DNA of 64,000 nucleotides from Streptomyces luteolifulvus (GTDB lineage: Bacteria > Actinomycetota > Actinomycetes > Streptomycetales > Streptomycetaceae). The notes under the pieces were generated by a model. It was not told the origin of the DNA, did not search any database, and saw only the letters and a program-made list of their open reading frames with translations. The stretch spans positions 62,001 to 126,000 of the forward strand of contig NZ_VZRB01000020.1 in assembly GCF_008806595.1 (NCBI RefSeq), in the 5' to 3' direction. Positions 43,563-51,865 of this stretch are shown here, in pieces (positions within the stretch are counted from its first letter, which is position 1; each line of letters starts with the position of its first letter). A program made the translations under genes and the position numbers.

Positions 43563-44026
43563 GCGCGGTCGAGGCGCGGCTCGCCGAACTCGGCCTGACC
43601 CTGCCGGAGGTCGTGCCTCCGCTCGCCGCGTACCAGCCGGCCGTGCGATCGGGCGCCTACGTGTACACCGCCGGCCAGCTGCCGATGGTGGAGGGCAAGC
43701 TCCCGGTCACCGGCAAGGTGGGCGCGGAGGTCACGCCGGAGGAGGCCAAGGACCTGGCGCGGACGTGCGCGCTGAACGCCCTGGCCGCCGTCAAGTCGGT
43801 GACCGGCGACCTGGACCGCGTCGCGCGCGTGGTGAAGGTCGTCGGCTTCGTCGCCTCGGCCTCGGACTTCACCGGCCAGCCGGCCGTGCTCAACGGCGCG
43901 AGCGAGCTGCTGGGCGAGGTCTTCGGCGACAAGGGCGTGCACGCGCGCAGCGCGGTGGGCGTGACGGTGCTGCCGCTGGACGCGCCGGTTGAGGTCGAGG
44001 TCCAGGTGGAGCTGACCGAGGCGTAG
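43559..44026 (+). CDS. RidA family protein
   Basis: 155 aa. SGAYVYTAGQLPMVEGKLPVTG, NALAAVKSVTGDLDRVARVVKVVGFVAS and the trimer-core end SAVGVTVLPLDAPVEVEVQVELTE are RidA/YjgF features. RidA hydrolyses reactive imine/enamine intermediates, but the catalytic Arg of true RidA (usually R-x-x-x-x-V near the C-terminus) is not evident, so this is a divergent subfamily. ATG 43559 overlaps the DUF4177 stop. Confidence 0.9.
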   Translation: MSAVEARLAELGLTLPEVVPPLAAYQPAVRSGAYVYTAGQLPMVEGKLPVTGKVGAEVTPEEAKDLARTCALNALAAVKSVTGDLDRVARVVKVVGFVASASDFTGQPAVLNGASELLGEVFGDKGVHARSAVGVTVLPLDAPVEVEVQVELTEA

Positions 44027-44093
44027 CCGCGCCCCGCCTCGGGGACGATCTCTGCCTCTCGAACATCAGCGCGCTTCGGGATAGCCTCCGACC

Positions 44094-44963
44094 ATGGCGA
44101 ACGGTCAGTGGTACCCCAAGGAGTGGCCGGACCTCATCCGCGCGCTGGCGGACGGCAGCCTCACCCCGGTCTCCCCGAAGCGCGCGGCCACCGTCATGCT
44201 CCTCAAGGACACCGACACCGGTCCCGCCGTCCACATGCTGCGCAGACGCGCCTCCATGGCCTTCGCCGGAGGCGCGTACGCCTACCCCGGTGGCGGCGTC
44301 GACCCACGGGACGACGACCACCACATCCGCTGGGCGGGCCCCACGCGCGCGTGGTGGGCCGACCGGCTCGGCGTCGACGAGACCGCGGCCCAGGCGATCG
44401 TCTGCGCGGCCGTCCGCGAGACGTACGAGGAGGCGGGCGTCCTGCTGGCCGGCCCGGCCCCCGACTCCGTCGTCGGCGACACCACGGGCGAGGACTGGGA
44501 GGCGGACCGTGCGGCGCTGGTCGCCCGCGATCTGTCGTTCGCCGAGTTCCTGGAGCGGCGCGGACTGGTCCTGCGCTCCGACCTGCTCGGCGCGTGGACG
44601 CGCTGGATCACCCCCGAGTTCGAAGCCCGCCGCTACGACACCTGGTTCTTCGTGGCCGCCCTCCCCGAGGGCCAGCGCACCCGCAACGCCTCCACGGAGG
44701 CCGACCGTACGGTGTGGATCCGGCCCGAGGACGCCGCCGCCTCGTACGACAAGGGCGAGCTGCTGATGATGCCGCCCACCGTCGCGACCCTGCGCCAGCT
44801 GGCCCCGCACGGCACGGCGGCCGGGGCGCTCGCCGCGGCCCCGGGGCGCGATCTGACCCCCGTCCTGGCACAGGCCCGCCTGGAGAACGGCGACATCGTG
44901 CTGTCCTGGCCGGGCCACGGCGAGTTCACCAAGCGCATCCCGACGGGCGGGCCCACCGCATGA
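44094..44963 (+). CDS. NUDIX hydrolase (NUDT19/acyl-CoA type)
   Basis: 289 aa. AATVMLLKDTDTGPAVHMLRRRASMAFAGGAYAYPGGGVDPRDDD precedes a long insert, and the Nudix box helix is AAVRETYEEAGVLL. The box with a large insertion after GGxxxx is typical of NUDT19-like enzymes, which act on CoA derivatives in animals. This gene has no counterpart I recall in the mycobacterial order and looks like an insertion. ATG 44094; 25 nt before the MBL gene. Confidence 0.85.
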   Translation: MANGQWYPKEWPDLIRALADGSLTPVSPKRAATVMLLKDTDTGPAVHMLRRRASMAFAGGAYAYPGGGVDPRDDDHHIRWAGPTRAWWADRLGVDETAAQAIVCAAVRETYEEAGVLLAGPAPDSVVGDTTGEDWEADRAALVARDLSFAEFLERRGLVLRSDLLGAWTRWITPEFEARRYDTWFFVAALPEGQRTRNASTEADRTVWIRPEDAAASYDKGELLMMPPTVATLRQLAPHGTAAGALAAAPGRDLTPVLAQARLENGDIVLSWPGHGEFTKRIPTGGPTA

Positions 44964-44988
44964 ACCACGTCCCGGAAGGTCGCCTCGT

Positions 44989-45819
44989 ATGACGGACGCA
45001 GCCGCTCTCCCCGGCCGGCCGCGGGGCGGGGTCCTGTCCGGCCCGGCGACCGCGCGTGCCGTCAACGTGCTCGCGCCCAACGCCTCGGCGATGACCCTGG
45101 ACGGGACGAACACCTGGATCCTCTCCGAGCCCGGCTCAGCACTCGCCGTGGTCGTGGACCCGGGGCCGCTGGACGAAGGACATCTGAACAACGTCGTCGA
45201 GACGGCCGAGAAGGCCGGCAAGCGCATCGCCCTCACCCTGCTGACGCACGGCCACCCGGACCATGCGGAGGGCGCCGCACGCTTCGCCGGGCTGACCGGG
45301 ACGACGGTGCGGGCGCTGGACCCGGCGCTGCGGCTCGGCGACGAGGGGCTGGCCGCCGGGGACGTGGTCGCCGTCGGAGGGCTGGAGCTCAGGGTCGTAC
45401 CGACCCCGGGGCACACCGCCGACTCCCTGTGCTTCCACCTCCCGGCCGACGGCGCGATCCTGACCGGCGACACCATCCTGGGCCGCGGTACGACCGTGGT
45501 GGCGCACCCCGACGGCCGCCTGGGCGACTATCTGGACTCGCTGCGGCGGCTCAGGTCGCTCACGGTCGACGACGGCGTGCACACGGTGCTCCCGGGCCAC
45601 GGCCCGGTCCTGGAGGACGCCCAGGGCGCCGTCGAGTTCTACCTCGCCCACCGTGCCCACCGGCTCGCCCAGGTCGAGACGGCGGTGGAGGACGGCCACC
45701 GGACCCCGGCCGAGGTCGTCGCCCATGTGTACGCGGACGTGGACCGCTCCCTGTGGCCGGCGGCGGAGCTGTCGGCACGGGCGCAGCTGGACTATCTGTC
45801 GGAGCACGGACTCATTTAG
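44989..45819 (+). CDS. MBL-fold metallo-hydrolase (LACTB2-like)
   Basis: 276 aa. The metal motif THGHPDHAEGAARF, TPGHTADSLCFHL, LTGDTILGRGTTVV and LPGHGPVLEDAQG are complete, and a C-terminal winged-helix-like segment (RTPAEVVAHVYADVDRSLWPAAELSARAQLDYLSEHGL) matches LACTB2/RNase-like hydrolases. Same position as Rv3677c. ATG 44989. Its end overlaps the broken nucleotidyltransferase gene by 4 nt tail to tail. Confidence 0.92.
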   Translation: MTDAAALPGRPRGGVLSGPATARAVNVLAPNASAMTLDGTNTWILSEPGSALAVVVDPGPLDEGHLNNVVETAEKAGKRIALTLLTHGHPDHAEGAARFAGLTGTTVRALDPALRLGDEGLAAGDVVAVGGLELRVVPTPGHTADSLCFHLPADGAILTGDTILGRGTTVVAHPDGRLGDYLDSLRRLRSLTVDDGVHTVLPGHGPVLEDAQGAVEFYLAHRAHRLAQVETAVEDGHRTPAEVVAHVYADVDRSLWPAAELSARAQLDYLSEHGLI

Positions 45820-46422
45820 CTGCCCGCCAGTTCCGGCCGCGGTGCTTTGACGCCGTGCACGCGCGTGTACTCCGCGGCGAGCCAGGGGCCGAGATCGTCG
45901 ACGTACGAGGTGAGGACGGCCCGGTCACCGGTGGGCTCGTGCCCGAGGGCGGCGGCCGCCCGCATCTGTTCGGCCCGCTCGGGGTGGTACGCGCCGAAGA
46001 CCGCGGCCATCTCCTCCAGCTCACTGGTCCAGCCGTTCCAGCGGGGCATGACGAGCGTGAAGCCGGTACGGACGAGGTGCCGCGACATGAAGCGCACCAG
46101 CCGCCGCCGGGCCTCGTCGGGGTCGTCACCGGAGTCGGCGGCGGCGACCCGCTCCCGCCAGCGCGGCAGGAGCACGGCGAGGTCCCCGTTGGTCTCCCGG
46201 GCGAGCAGCGAGTCGGGGCGGTAGCGCGGCAGATACTCGGCGAGGTCCTCGCCGAGCAGCGGGGTGGTACGCGCTGTGCAGCCGCGCCCCGAACACATCG
46301 AGCACCTCGTCCCGCCCCACGGCGACGACGGGACGAAAGACGTGCGGGATACGCCCGAGGGAGCCCTCGCGCTCGATGTAGCCCTGGGCGTCGAGGCCCT
46401 TGGGGGGAGGGGGTGCGGCCAT
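45816..46422 (-). pseudogene. nucleotidyltransferase-like gene broken by internal deletion and frameshift
   Basis: The 5' part (ATG 46422) reads MAAPPPPKGLDAQGYIEREG ... VLDVFGARLHSAY, an opening that leads in relatives to the GS-x-RG-x(9-13)-DxD catalytic site. At about 46,272 the frame changes and continues TPLLGEDLAEYLPRYRPDSL to a normal-looking helical C-terminus ending APRPELAGS. The nucleotidyltransferase active site is missing, consistent with deletion of perhaps 70-90 codons plus a frameshift. Both halves keep good coding character, so the loss seems recent. Confidence 0.7.
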
Positions 46423-46573
46423 AGGGTCACTCTGCCGCGATCGGGGGGCCTGGGCGCGTTGAATTCGGCGCGGTGAGGGGGAGGCCGTTTCTGGCCGAAG
46501 TGGCCGAAGTCGGGGATGTGGGGGAAGTGGGGGTCCGGGGGCGCCGCACCCAGGAGGGGCGGTCACACGAACG

Positions 46574-46599
46574 GGGCCCGCCTTCAAGAAGACGGGCCC
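46574..46599 (-). terminator. hairpin downstream of crp
   Basis: GGGCCCG (46574-46580) with CGGGCCC (46593-46599), and inner CTTC/GAAG pairs across one mismatch, form a near-perfect stem 47 nt past the crp stop. Just beside it are three 10-bp tandem units CAGACGTACC (46601-46630). The rest of 46423-46645 is GC-rich and shows no gene. Confidence 0.65.
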
Positions 46600-46645
46600 T
46601 CAGACGTACCCAGACCTACCCAGACGTACCGCACAAGACCCCGCG

Positions 46646-47320
46646 TCAGCGGGACCGCTTGGCCAGTCGCTCCACGTCCAGCAGAATCACGGCCCGCGCC
46701 TCCAGGCGGAGCCACCCGCGCTGCGCGAAGTCGGCCAGCGCCTTGTTCACGGTCTCGCGGGACGCGCCGACCAGCTGGGCCAGCTCCTCCTGCGTGAGGT
46801 CGTGGACGACGTGGATGCCCTCCTCGGACTGCACGCCGAAGCGGCGGGAGAGGTCGAGCAGCGCACGGGCCACACGGCCCGGGACGTCCGAGAAGACCAG
46901 GTCGGACATCGCGTCGTTGGTCTTGCGCAGCCGGCGCGCGACGGCGCGCAGCAGGGCGCCCGCCACCTCGGGGCGGACGTTCAGCCAGGGCTGGAGGTCG
47001 CCGTGGCCGAGGCCCAGCAGCTTGACCTCGGTCAGCGCGGTGGCCGTAGCCGTGCGCGGGCCCGGGTCGAAGAGCGACAGCTCGCCGATGAGCTCGCTGG
47101 GACCCACCACGGCCAGCATGTTCTCGCGGCCGTCGGGGGACGTGCGGTGGAGCTTGACCTTGCCCTCGGTGACGACGTACAGCCGGTCACCGGGGTCGCC
47201 CTCGTGGAACAGCGAGTCGCCGCGTGCGAGGGTCACCTCACTCATGGAGGCGCGGAGCTCCGCGGCCTGCTCGTCGTCGAGAGCCGCGAAGAGCGGGTTG
47301 CGCCGCAGAACGTCGTCCAC
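46646..47320 (-). CDS. crp: Crp/Fnr family transcriptional regulator
   Basis: 224 aa. The cyclic-nucleotide domain (LFHEGDPGDRLYVVTEGKVKL, ELIGELSLFDPGPRTATATAL) is followed by the dimer helix and winged HTH (TQEELAQLVGASRETVNKALADF). This is the Streptomyces Crp that affects germination and antibiotic supply, and the orthologue of M. tuberculosis Rv3676. GTG 47320 has AAGGAG 8 nt upstream. A site matching the known Crp motif lies 89 nt upstream, so autoregulation is likely. Confidence 0.95.
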   Translation of the reverse strand: MDDVLRRNPLFAALDDEQAAELRASMSEVTLARGDSLFHEGDPGDRLYVVTEGKVKLHRTSPDGRENMLAVVGPSELIGELSLFDPGPRTATATALTEVKLLGLGHGDLQPWLNVRPEVAGALLRAVARRLRKTNDAMSDLVFSDVPGRVARALLDLSRRFGVQSEEGIHVVHDLTQEELAQLVGASRETVNKALADFAQRGWLRLEARAVILLDVERLAKRSR

Positions 47321-47408
47321 GAGTTCTCTCCTTGTCGACCTGCTCAGGGGATCTTGCGCCCCGCGTACCAGGGGACCCTGCTCCCCATTTTGCCGGACGT
47401 TCCAAACA

Positions 47409-47422
47409 GTGTGATCTGTCAC
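47409..47422. promoter_or_regulatory. Crp binding site between crp and nth
   Basis: GTGTGATCTGTCAC fits GTG-N6-GNCAC, the motif I recall for Streptomyces Crp. It is also part of the wider dyad TGTGATCTGTCACA. It is placed to control crp (start 89 nt away) and possibly nth (start 104 nt away on the other strand). Confidence 0.75.
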
Positions 47423-47525
47423 AAGGATGCCGCACAGGTGTCCCGAGGTAAGCGGCAGGGGTCCAATTGGGGGCCGATCTTCTGGGTCCGGGGCGGATGT
47501 CGGTGCCGGGCTTTAGGCTGGCCGG

Positions 47526-48527
47526 GTGTCCAAATTGCCGGTGAGAGCGCAGGCCGAGGGGGCTGGGCGGGTGGTTGTACGTCGCGATTCCGCTGTGGGC
47601 GAACAAGCCTCTGGCGGTGGCAGGAAAACGGCAAGAACGACAAAGAAGACGGCGGCCGCTCCCCAGAAGGCCACGGCCGCCGCTCCCAAGAAGGCCACGG
47701 CCGCCGTGAAGAAGGCCGGTCCCGCGAAGACCATCGCCCCGAAGCCGCCGAAGAACGAGTCGCGCACGGCCCTGGTCCGCCGGGCCCGCCGGATCAACCG
47801 CGAACTCGCCGAGGTCTATCCGTACGCCCACCCGGAGCTGGACTTCGAGAACCCCTTCCAGCTGATCCTCGCCACGGTGCTGTCCGCGCAGACCACCGAC
47901 CTCAGGGTCAACCAGACCACGCCCGCCCTCTTCGCCAGGTACCCGACGCCCGAGGACCTGGCCGCGGCCAACCCGGAGGAGGTCGAGGAGATCCTCAGGC
48001 CCACCGGTTTCTTCCGGGCGAAGACCAAGTCCGTCATAGGGCTGTCCAAGGCCCTGGTGGAGCAGTTCGACGGCGAGGTCCCCGGCCGGCTGGAAGACCT
48101 CGTCAAACTGCCCGGCGTCGGCCGCAAGACCGCCTTCGTCGTGCTCGGCAACGCCTTCGGCCGCCCCGGCATCACCGTCGACACCCACTTCCAGCGGCTG
48201 GTGAAGCGCTGGCAGTGGACCGACCAGACCGACCCCGACAAGATCGAGGCCGCCGTCGGCGCGCTCTTCCCGAAGAGCGACTGGACGATGCTCTCGCACC
48301 ATGTGATCTTCCACGGCCGCCGCATCTGCCACGCCCGCAAGCCCGCCTGCGGCGCCTGCCCCATCGCCCCGCTCTGCCCGGCGTACGGCGAGGGCGAGAC
48401 GGACCCCGAGAAGGCGAGGAAGCTGCTCAAGTACGAGAAGGGCGGTTTCCCGGGCCAGCGTCTGAAGCCCCCGCAGGCGTACCTCGACGCGGGCGGCAAG
48501 CCGGCCCCGCCGCTGGGGGCGGGATGA
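47526..48527 (+). CDS. nth: endonuclease III with Lys/Ala-rich N-terminal tail
   Basis: 333 aa. The glycosylase core runs from about residue 80: FQLILATVLSAQTTDLRVNQTTP, HhH LPGVGRKTAFVVLGNAF with the catalytic Lys, VDTHFQRL with catalytic Asp, and the [4Fe-4S] ligands C-x6-C-x2-C-x5-C (CHARKPACGACPIAPLC). It removes oxidised pyrimidines. The first 78 residues are histone-H1-like (ATAAAPKKATAAVKKAGPAK). GTG 47526 is used because the core is far downstream and the tail keeps strong codon bias. Confidence 0.93.
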   Translation: MSKLPVRAQAEGAGRVVVRRDSAVGEQASGGGRKTARTTKKTAAAPQKATAAAPKKATAAVKKAGPAKTIAPKPPKNESRTALVRRARRINRELAEVYPYAHPELDFENPFQLILATVLSAQTTDLRVNQTTPALFARYPTPEDLAAANPEEVEEILRPTGFFRAKTKSVIGLSKALVEQFDGEVPGRLEDLVKLPGVGRKTAFVVLGNAFGRPGITVDTHFQRLVKRWQWTDQTDPDKIEAAVGALFPKSDWTMLSHHVIFHGRRICHARKPACGACPIAPLCPAYGEGETDPEKARKLLKYEKGGFPGQRLKPPQAYLDAGGKPAPPLGAG

Positions 48528-48561
48528 CGGAACGACCGCTGGGGGCGGGATGACGGAACGA
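48511..48561. repeat. 26-bp tandem duplication across the nth stop codon
   Basis: CGCTGGGGGCGGGATGACGG plus AACGA occurs at 48511-48535 and again at 48537-48561. The first copy includes the TGA of nth (48525-48527); the second repeats it downstream. Confidence 0.95.
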
Positions 48562-48599
48562 TCTCGTGAGGTCCGGGCGTTGGACCCGAGGGAACGGGG

Positions 48600-49301
48600 G
48601 TGGCGATGACGCGAGCGAGCAATACGTGGGGCGGCCCGGTGACACTCAGCAAGGAGGGCCTTCCCGGCTGGCTGGACCCGGTGGTGCACGCCGTGGAGAC
48701 GGTCGAGCCGCTGCAGCTGAGCCGCTTCCTGCCCCCGGAGAACGGCGCGGGGCGCCAGTCCGCCGTCCTCATCCTGTTCGGCGAGGGCGAGCGCGGCCCC
48801 GAGCTGCTGCTCATGGAGCGGGCGACCTCCCTGCGCTCCCACGCCGGCCAGCCGTCCTTCCCCGGCGGCGCCCTCGACCCCGAGGACGGCGACCCGAAGG
48901 CCGACGGGCCGCTGCGGGCCGCCCTCCGCGAGGCCGAGGAGGAGACCGGGCTCGACCCGGCCGGAGTCCAGCTCTTCGGCGTGCTGCCCAAGCTCTACAT
49001 CCCGGTCAGCAGATTCGTCGTCACCCCCGTTCTCGGCTGGTGGCGCGAGCCCAGCCCGGTCGGGGTGGTCGATCCGGCCGAGACCGCCCGTGTCTTCACG
49101 GTCCCCGTGGCGGATCTCACGGACCCCGGCAACCGGGCCACCACCGTCCACCCCAGCGGCCACCGAGGTCCGGCATTTCTGGTCGAATCGGCCCTGGTCT
49201 GGGGTTTTACGGCCGGAATCATCGACCGCCTGCTCCACTTCTCGGGCTGGGAGCGGCCCTGGGACCGGGAGAAGCAGGTCCCGCTCGACTGGCGGTCATG
49301 A
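48600..49301 (+). CDS. NUDIX hydrolase, CoA pyrophosphatase type
   Basis: 233 aa. RQSAVLILFGEGERGPELLLMERATSLRSHAGQPSFPGGALDPEDGDP and the box REAEEETGL match the CoA diphosphatase signature (the SHxGQxxFPGG element precedes the box). It cleaves CoA or related NDP compounds. GTG 48600 and ATG 48606 are both possible. It equals Rv3672c in position, between nth and marP. Confidence 0.9.
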   Translation: MAMTRASNTWGGPVTLSKEGLPGWLDPVVHAVETVEPLQLSRFLPPENGAGRQSAVLILFGEGERGPELLLMERATSLRSHAGQPSFPGGALDPEDGDPKADGPLRAALREAEEETGLDPAGVQLFGVLPKLYIPVSRFVVTPVLGWWREPSPVGVVDPAETARVFTVPVADLTDPGNRATTVHPSGHRGPAFLVESALVWGFTAGIIDRLLHFSGWERPWDREKQVPLDWRS

Positions 49302-49352
49302 CAGGGTGTCCCCTGAGGTGACCGCGAAGTGATGAGGCGAGGCTAAAAACCG

Positions 49353-50552
49353 GTGAACGTGCTGGACATCCTGTTGCTGGTCGCCGCCGTGTGGTTCGCG
49401 ATCGTCGGTTACCGCCAGGGCTTCGTGGTCGGCATCCTGTCGGTGATCGGTTTCCTGGGCGGCGGTCTCGTCGCCGTCTCCGTGCTTCCGGTGATCTGGG
49501 ACGCCCTGAGCGACAACGCGGAGGTCAGCACCACCGCCGCCGTCGTCGCGGTCGTCATCGTGATCGTCTGCGCCTCGGTCGGCCAGGCCCTGACCACCCA
49601 CCTCGGCAACAAGCTGCGCCGCTACATCACCTGGTCACCGGCCCGCGCCCTGGACGCCACCGGCGGCGCTCTGGTGAACGTCGTCGCGATGCTCCTGGTG
49701 GCCTGGCTGATCGGCTCCGCCCTCGCACAGACCACACTGCCGACGCTGGGCAAGGAGGTCCGCAACTCCAAGGTGCTGCTGGGCGTCTCGGAGGCGCTGC
49801 CCGATCAGGCCGACACCTGGTTCAAGGACTTCACCTCGGTCCTTGCGCAGAACGGTTTCCCGCAGGTCTTCAGCCCGTTCTCCAACGAGCCGATCAAGGA
49901 GGTCAAGCCGCCGGACCCGGCCCTCGCCAACAGCCCGGTGGCCACCCGGGCCCAGCGCTCCATCGTCAAGGTGATGGGCACCGCGCAGAGCTGCGGCAAG
50001 GTCCTCGAGGGCACCGGCTTCGTCTTCGGCGACCGCCGTGTCATGACCAACGCGCATGTCGTGGGCGGCGTCGACGAGCCCACCGTCCAGATAGGCGGCG
50101 AGGGCCGGAAGTACGACGCCACGGTCGTCCTGTACGACTGGGAGCGCGACATCGCCGTACTGGACGTGCCGGACCTGAGCGCGCCCGCCCTGAAGTTCAC
50201 GTCCGAGGACGCGGCCAGCGGCGACGGCGCGATCATCGCGGGCTTCCCGGAGAACGGGGCGTACGACGTCCGCGCCGCGCGGGTGCGCGGCCGCATCACG
50301 GCCAACGGCCCGGACATCTACCACCGCGGCACCGTGCACCGCGATGTGTACTCGCTGTACGCGACCGTCCGCCAGGGCAACTCCGGCGGCCCGCTGCTCA
50401 CGCCCGAGGGCAAGGTGTACGGCGTGGTCTTCGCGAAGTCGCTCGACGACTCCGACACCGGCTACGCGCTCACCGCGGACGAGATCCAGGGGGACATCGC
50501 CAAGGGCCGTACCGCCACGCAGCAGGTGGACAGCGACAGCTGCGCACTCTAG
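49353..50552 (+). CDS. marP: MarP-like membrane serine protease (CvpA plus trypsin-like domain)
   Basis: 399 aa. Four N-terminal CvpA-like helices (VLDILLLVAAVWFAIVGYRQGF onward, to about 130) precede an exterior chymotrypsin-fold domain. Catalytic residues: His235 (MTNAHVVGG), Asp266 (WERDIAVLD), Ser344 (RQGNSGGPLLT). Cys pairs at GTAQSCGKV and the C-terminal SDSCAL may form a disulfide. M. tuberculosis MarP (Rv3671c) protects against acid and oxidative stress at this gene position. GTG 49353; 51 nt after the NUDIX gene. Confidence 0.93.
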   Translation: MNVLDILLLVAAVWFAIVGYRQGFVVGILSVIGFLGGGLVAVSVLPVIWDALSDNAEVSTTAAVVAVVIVIVCASVGQALTTHLGNKLRRYITWSPARALDATGGALVNVVAMLLVAWLIGSALAQTTLPTLGKEVRNSKVLLGVSEALPDQADTWFKDFTSVLAQNGFPQVFSPFSNEPIKEVKPPDPALANSPVATRAQRSIVKVMGTAQSCGKVLEGTGFVFGDRRVMTNAHVVGGVDEPTVQIGGEGRKYDATVVLYDWERDIAVLDVPDLSAPALKFTSEDAASGDGAIIAGFPENGAYDVRAARVRGRITANGPDIYHRGTVHRDVYSLYATVRQGNSGGPLLTPEGKVYGVVFAKSLDDSDTGYALTADEIQGDIAKGRTATQQVDSDSCAL

Positions 50553-50576
50553 GTCCTGTCGTTGACGACAGGACCT
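50551..50576 (+). terminator. hairpin terminator overlapping the marP stop
   Basis: AGGTCCTGTCG (50551-50561), loop TTGA, CGACAGGACCT (50566-50576): an 11-bp perfect stem that begins within the TAG stop codon. Confidence 0.85.
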
Positions 50577-50606
50577 GCTGGGGCGGGCCCTGGGCCGAAC
50601 GGCGTG

Positions 50607-50789
50607 TCAGCCGCGCGGGTGGCGCAGGCGTACCGAGACCCAGCGGGCCCGGCGGCGCAGGATGCGCGGGATACCCACCCGGAGATCCGTGTCCGGCAGC
50701 TGCGGGGCAGCGCCTTCCTGGTGGGAGCTCAGGCCGCTGCCCGAGCGTCGATTGCGAACTACGTCACTGTAGTCGTGCGTCCAGCCCAT
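50607..50789 (-). CDS. possible small basic protein
   Basis: 60 codons, MGWTHDYSDVVRNRRSGSGL to RRARWVSVRLRHPRG. It fills an otherwise empty 365-bp interval, has high GC at third positions and the composition of a short conserved Streptomyces protein. No domain is recognised and the RBS is poor (CGGGGT directly before ATG). It could be chance. Confidence 0.35.
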   Translation of the reverse strand: MGWTHDYSDVVRNRRSGSGLSSHQEGAAPQLPDTDLRVGIPRILRRRARWVSVRLRHPRG

Positions 50790-50839
50790 ACCCCGACGTC
50801 TGCCCCTGCCCCATGGTCGATAATCGCCTCCGGGCCGCC

Positions 50840-50868
50840 CAATTGGCCTATGCGCCAGGCAATTGGCC
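50840..50868. repeat. CAATTGGCC direct repeat, 20-bp spacing
   Basis: Two copies of CAATTGGCC (50840-50848, 50860-50868) are exactly 20 bp apart, two helical turns, in an A/T-richer pocket upstream of the small ORF and downstream of the hydrolase gene. It may be a protein-binding site. The rest of 50790-50917 shows nothing else. Confidence 0.5.
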
Positions 50869-50917
50869 GTTCACAGGACACGCGTTCAGGCCCCGGACAC
50901 CGGGCGCATCGGCGTGG

Positions 50918-51865
50918 TCACCGATCGGGTTCGGGATCCTTCAGCCAGTTGATCAGCTCTGCCGAGAAGGCGACCGGATCCTCCTCGTGCGGGAAGTGCC
51001 CGAGCCCGTCGAAGAGCCGCCAGCGGTACGGCGCCTCGACGTACTCCCCGGATCCGGCCGCGCTGCGGATCCGCATCACTGGGTCGAGCGAGCCGTGCAG
51101 ATGCAGCGTCGGCACACGCACCGGGCGCTTCATACGACGGTTGAACTGGATGCCGTCGGGGCGGGCGATCGACCGCACCATCCAGCGGTACGGCTCGATC
51201 GAGCAGTGCGCCGCGGAGGGGATGCACATCGCGCGCCGGTACGCCTCCACCGCATCGTCGTCCGGCAGGCCCGGGCCGGACCAGTCCCGGATCAGCCGGC
51301 CCACCAGCGCGCCGTCGTCGGCGGTGAGCCGGCGTTCCGGGATCCAGGGCCGCTGGAATCCCCAGATGTAGGAGCCCGCGCTGGTCTGCTTGAGGTCCGA
51401 GAGCATGGCCGAGCGCCAGCGCCGGGGGTGCGGCATGGACGCCACCGCGAGCCGCCGTACGAGCTTGGGCCGCATCGCGGCGGCCGTCCACGCCAGATAG
51501 CCGCCCAGGTCATGGCCGACCAGCGCGGCGTCCGGCTCGCCCAGGGAGCGGATCACGCCGGTCACGTCGAGGGCGAGGTTGGCCGGGTCGTATCCGCGCG
51601 GGGTGCGGTCGCTGCCGCCGACGCCCCGCAGGTCCATGGCGACGGCCCGGAAGCCCGCGTCGGCGAGCGCGACGAGCTGATGCCGCCAGGCCCACCAGAA
51701 CTGCGGGAAGCCGTGCAGCAGCAGGACCAGCGGCCCGTCGCCCAGTTCGGCGATGTGGAAACGCGCGCCGTTGGCGGCGACGTTGCGATGGGTCACCTCG
51801 TGCCCGCCGGGGAGGTCCAGTCGTACGAGCGAGGCAGGCTGCGCCGAAGCGGCGGGATCCGTCAT
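50918..51865 (-). CDS. alpha/beta hydrolase, epoxide hydrolase-like (EphE type)
   Basis: 315 aa. LVLLLHGFPQFWWAWRHQLVAL gives the oxyanion HGFP motif; VGHDLGGYLAWTAAAMRP carries the nucleophile Asp in GHDLGG, the epoxide hydrolase form; HLHGSLDPVMRI and GLGHFPHEEDP supply the acid and His. The cap domain includes YIWGFQRPWIPERRL. It corresponds to Rv3670 (ephE). ATG 51865 overlaps the holin-like gene stop by 4 nt. The natural substrate is unknown. Confidence 0.88.
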   Translation of the reverse strand: MTDPAASAQPASLVRLDLPGGHEVTHRNVAANGARFHIAELGDGPLVLLLHGFPQFWWAWRHQLVALADAGFRAVAMDLRGVGGSDRTPRGYDPANLALDVTGVIRSLGEPDAALVGHDLGGYLAWTAAAMRPKLVRRLAVASMPHPRRWRSAMLSDLKQTSAGSYIWGFQRPWIPERRLTADDGALVGRLIRDWSGPGLPDDDAVEAYRRAMCIPSAAHCSIEPYRWMVRSIARPDGIQFNRRMKRPVRVPTLHLHGSLDPVMRIRSAAGSGEYVEAPYRWRLFDGLGHFPHEEDPVAFSAELINWLKDPEPDR

